NCBI RefSeq assembly: GCF_029227915.1 | Contig: NC_079884.1 | Location: 17,052,001-17,116,000 of the forward strand | Length of the DNA: 64,000 nucleotides | Direction of reading: 5' to 3' | DNA from: Hydractinia symbiolongicarpus | Taxonomy: Eukaryota > Cnidaria > Hydrozoa > Anthoathecata > Hydractiniidae | The notes under the pieces: model-generated | Told to the model about the DNA's origin: nothing | What the model saw: the letters and a program-made list of their open reading frames with translations, nothing else | Databases searched by the model: none | Part shown: piece after piece, positions 62,449-64,000 of the stretch | Layout of the letters: each line of letters opens with the position of its first letter | How positions within the stretch are numbered: position 1 is the stretch's first letter | Program-made: the position numbers and the translations under genes

Positions 62449-63660
62449 GGTGTTTTAAGGCCATGGAGCAATGGAAAACGACTTAGGACGTCATAGTCCC
62501 ATGAGAGTGGAAGGACTACACCAATGGTAACATCCGCAGACACGTGCAGTCACGTGAATTACATGTAAGGCGTTTATTAGGCAGCGAAAGGTCATAAAAC
62601 ATCCTTTAGAGACGGGTAAATGTAGTTGGCGGTTATATAACGCCATGGTGCAATGGAAAACGAATTGGGACGTCATAGTCGAGTAAGAGTGGAAGGACTA
62701 GACCAATGGTTACGTCCGCAGACACGTGAAACCACGTGATTTACGTCTAAGGCCTTTATTACGCGGTTAAAAGCCATGTTACAGTCTTTATAGACCTGTA
62801 CGAGTATTTAACGGTGTTATAAGGCCATGGCGCAATGGAAAACGAATTGGGACGTCATCGTTGAGTAAGAGTGGAAAGACTAGACCAATGCTAACCTCCG
62901 CAGACACGTGAAACCCCGTTATTTACGTCTAAGGCACTTATTCCGCGGTTAAAAGCCATATTACAGTCTTTATGAACCTCTACGAGTACTTGACGGTGTT
63001 TTAAGGCCATGGAGCAATGGAAAACGACTTGGGACGTCGTAGTCCATTGAGAGTGGAAGGACTAGACCAATGGTAAAATCCGCAGACATGTGCAGTAACG
63101 TGAATTACATGTAAGGCCATTATTAGGCAGCGAAAGGTCATAAAACATCCTTTAGAGACGGGTATATGTAGTTGGCGGTTATATAACGCCATGGTGCAAT
63201 AGAAAACGAATTGGGACGTCATAGTCGAGTAAGAGTGGAAGGACTAGACCAATGGTTACGTCCGCAGACACGTGAAACCACGTGATTTACGTCTAAGGCC
63301 TTTATTACGCGGTTAAAAGCCATGTTACTGTCTTTATAGACCTGTACGAGTATTTAACGGTGTAATAAGGCCATGGAGCATTTGAAAACGACCTGAGACG
63401 TCGGAGTCCATTAAGAGGGGAATGACTAGACCAATGGAATCTTCCGCAGACACGTGAAACCACGTGACTTACGTCTAAGGCTCTTATTACGCGGTTAAAA
63501 GCCATGTTACAGTCTTTATGAACCTCTACGAGTACTTGACGGTGTTTTAAGGCAATGGAGCATTGCAAAACAACTTTGGACGTCGTAGCCCATTGAGAGT
63601 GGAAGGACTACACCAATGGTAACATCCGCAGACACGTGCAGTCACGTGAATTACATGTAA
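62449..63660 (+). repeat. Long-range duplicated block, copy 2
   Basis: Partner of 52265-53658. The match ends where ACATGTAAGGTCATT (53.65 kb) is replaced by ACATGTAAGGCGTTT here. Satellite continues to the window end. Confidence 0.75.
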
Positions 63661-64000
63661 GGCGTTTATTAGGCAGCGAAAGGTCATAAAACAACATCTA
63701 GAGACGGGAACATGTAGTTGGCGGTGTTATAACGCCATGGTGCAATGGCAAACGAATTAGTTGTCATAGTCGAATAAGAGTGGAAGGACTAGACCAATGG
63801 TAACCTCCGCAGTCACGTGGAACCACGTGATTTACGTGTAAGGCCTTTATTACGCGGTTAAAAGCCATATTACAGATTTTATAGACCTGTACGAGTATTT
63901 CACGAAGTTATAAGGCCATGGCGCAATGGAAAACGAATTGGGACGTCATCGTTGAGTAAGAGTGAAAGGACTAGACCAATGCTAACCTCCGCAGACACGT

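Larger units (their letters stand above)
4058..64000. repeat. 182-bp satellite array, main segment with higher-order repeat organisation
   Basis: This segment is continuous head-to-tail monomers, all in one orientation, about 330 units by length. Each unit shares landmarks in order: GGACTAGACCAATGGT, two E-box-like hexamers, TTTACGT, TAAGGC, TTATTA(C/G)GC, a TTACAG(T/C) box, TGTACGAG, TTATAA(G/C)G and CCATGG. Several monomer classes alternate, and multi-monomer blocks recur with near identity. No other transposon, gene, or non-satellite spacer longer than a few bases was seen from 4068 to the window end. The array continues past both window edges. Tandem satellite of this kind is common at centromeres and pericentromeres, but that location is an inference. 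Confidence 0.95.

Noticed and set aside
4279-63568. More than a hundred minus-strand reading frames of 61-93 codons across the array
   Set aside because: They fall into a few recurring families that repeat with the monomer spacing, overlap one another, and change frame at each unit because the period is not a multiple of three. They show no recognisable domain. They are by-products of the repeat.
4058-64000. CRISPR array
   Set aside because: The repeats are about 182 bp, contiguous and without unique spacers, and the context is eukaryotic.
4058-64000. CENP-B box in the TTGGAAAACGAC segment of the monomer
   Set aside because: It partly resembles the middle of the box, but the required TTCG on the left and CGGG on the right are missing.
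4058-64000. tRNA-, 5S- or snRNA-derived monomer
   Set aside because: No A-box/B-box pair, cloverleaf or snRNA-like sequence was seen in any monomer class by eye.

Overview
This window is eukaryotic repeat DNA, almost certainly from an invertebrate animal. It is a long head-to-tail satellite array with a monomer of about 182 bp (175-183 bp), interrupted once, near the left end, by one apparently full-length non-LTR retrotransposon. I see no bacterial genes, operons, tRNA or rRNA genes, CRISPR array, or host protein-coding genes. The animal assignment is an inference from the reverse-transcriptase protein, whose pre-RT and nuclease motifs resemble a family I associate with cnidarians and other marine invertebrates. 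The species cannot be named from this sequence.

Layout. Positions 1-668 hold three complete monomers and part of a fourth. Positions 669-4057 hold the retrotransposon: a 5' UTR of about 170 bp with a YY1-like site and short upstream ORFs, one intact 1021-codon ORF (838-3903), and a 154-bp 3' UTR without a poly(A) tail. The element is bounded by a perfect 10-bp target-site duplication (659-668 and 4058-4067). Removing the element and one duplication copy restores a normal 181-bp monomer, and a closely similar uninterrupted monomer lies at 4839-5019. The target is a 14-bp near-palindrome, and the duplication is centred on its dyad axis.

Positions 4058-64000 (roughly 330 monomers by length) are uninterrupted satellite. 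At least six monomer classes (called A-F here, with reference copies at 11207-12296) are arranged in higher-order repeats. Multi-monomer blocks have been duplicated in tandem with near identity: 546, 728, 1272, 1454, 2183 and 2543 bp, and about 3.0-3.5 kb. Other blocks recur at distances of about 5.1, 10.0 and 15.6 kb. This pattern fits repeated unequal crossover and is typical of centromeric or pericentromeric satellite, although the sequence alone does not prove centromere function. Most monomers carry two E-box hexamers (usually CACGTG) exactly 10 bp apart, and other short dyads occur in particular classes.

The retrotransposon protein supplies every activity expected for target-primed reverse transcription: an N-terminal zinc finger, a reverse transcriptase with FADD, a CCHC knuckle, and a restriction-like PD-(D/E)XK nuclease. 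The many short minus-strand reading frames across the array are products of the repeat itself and are not annotated as genes.
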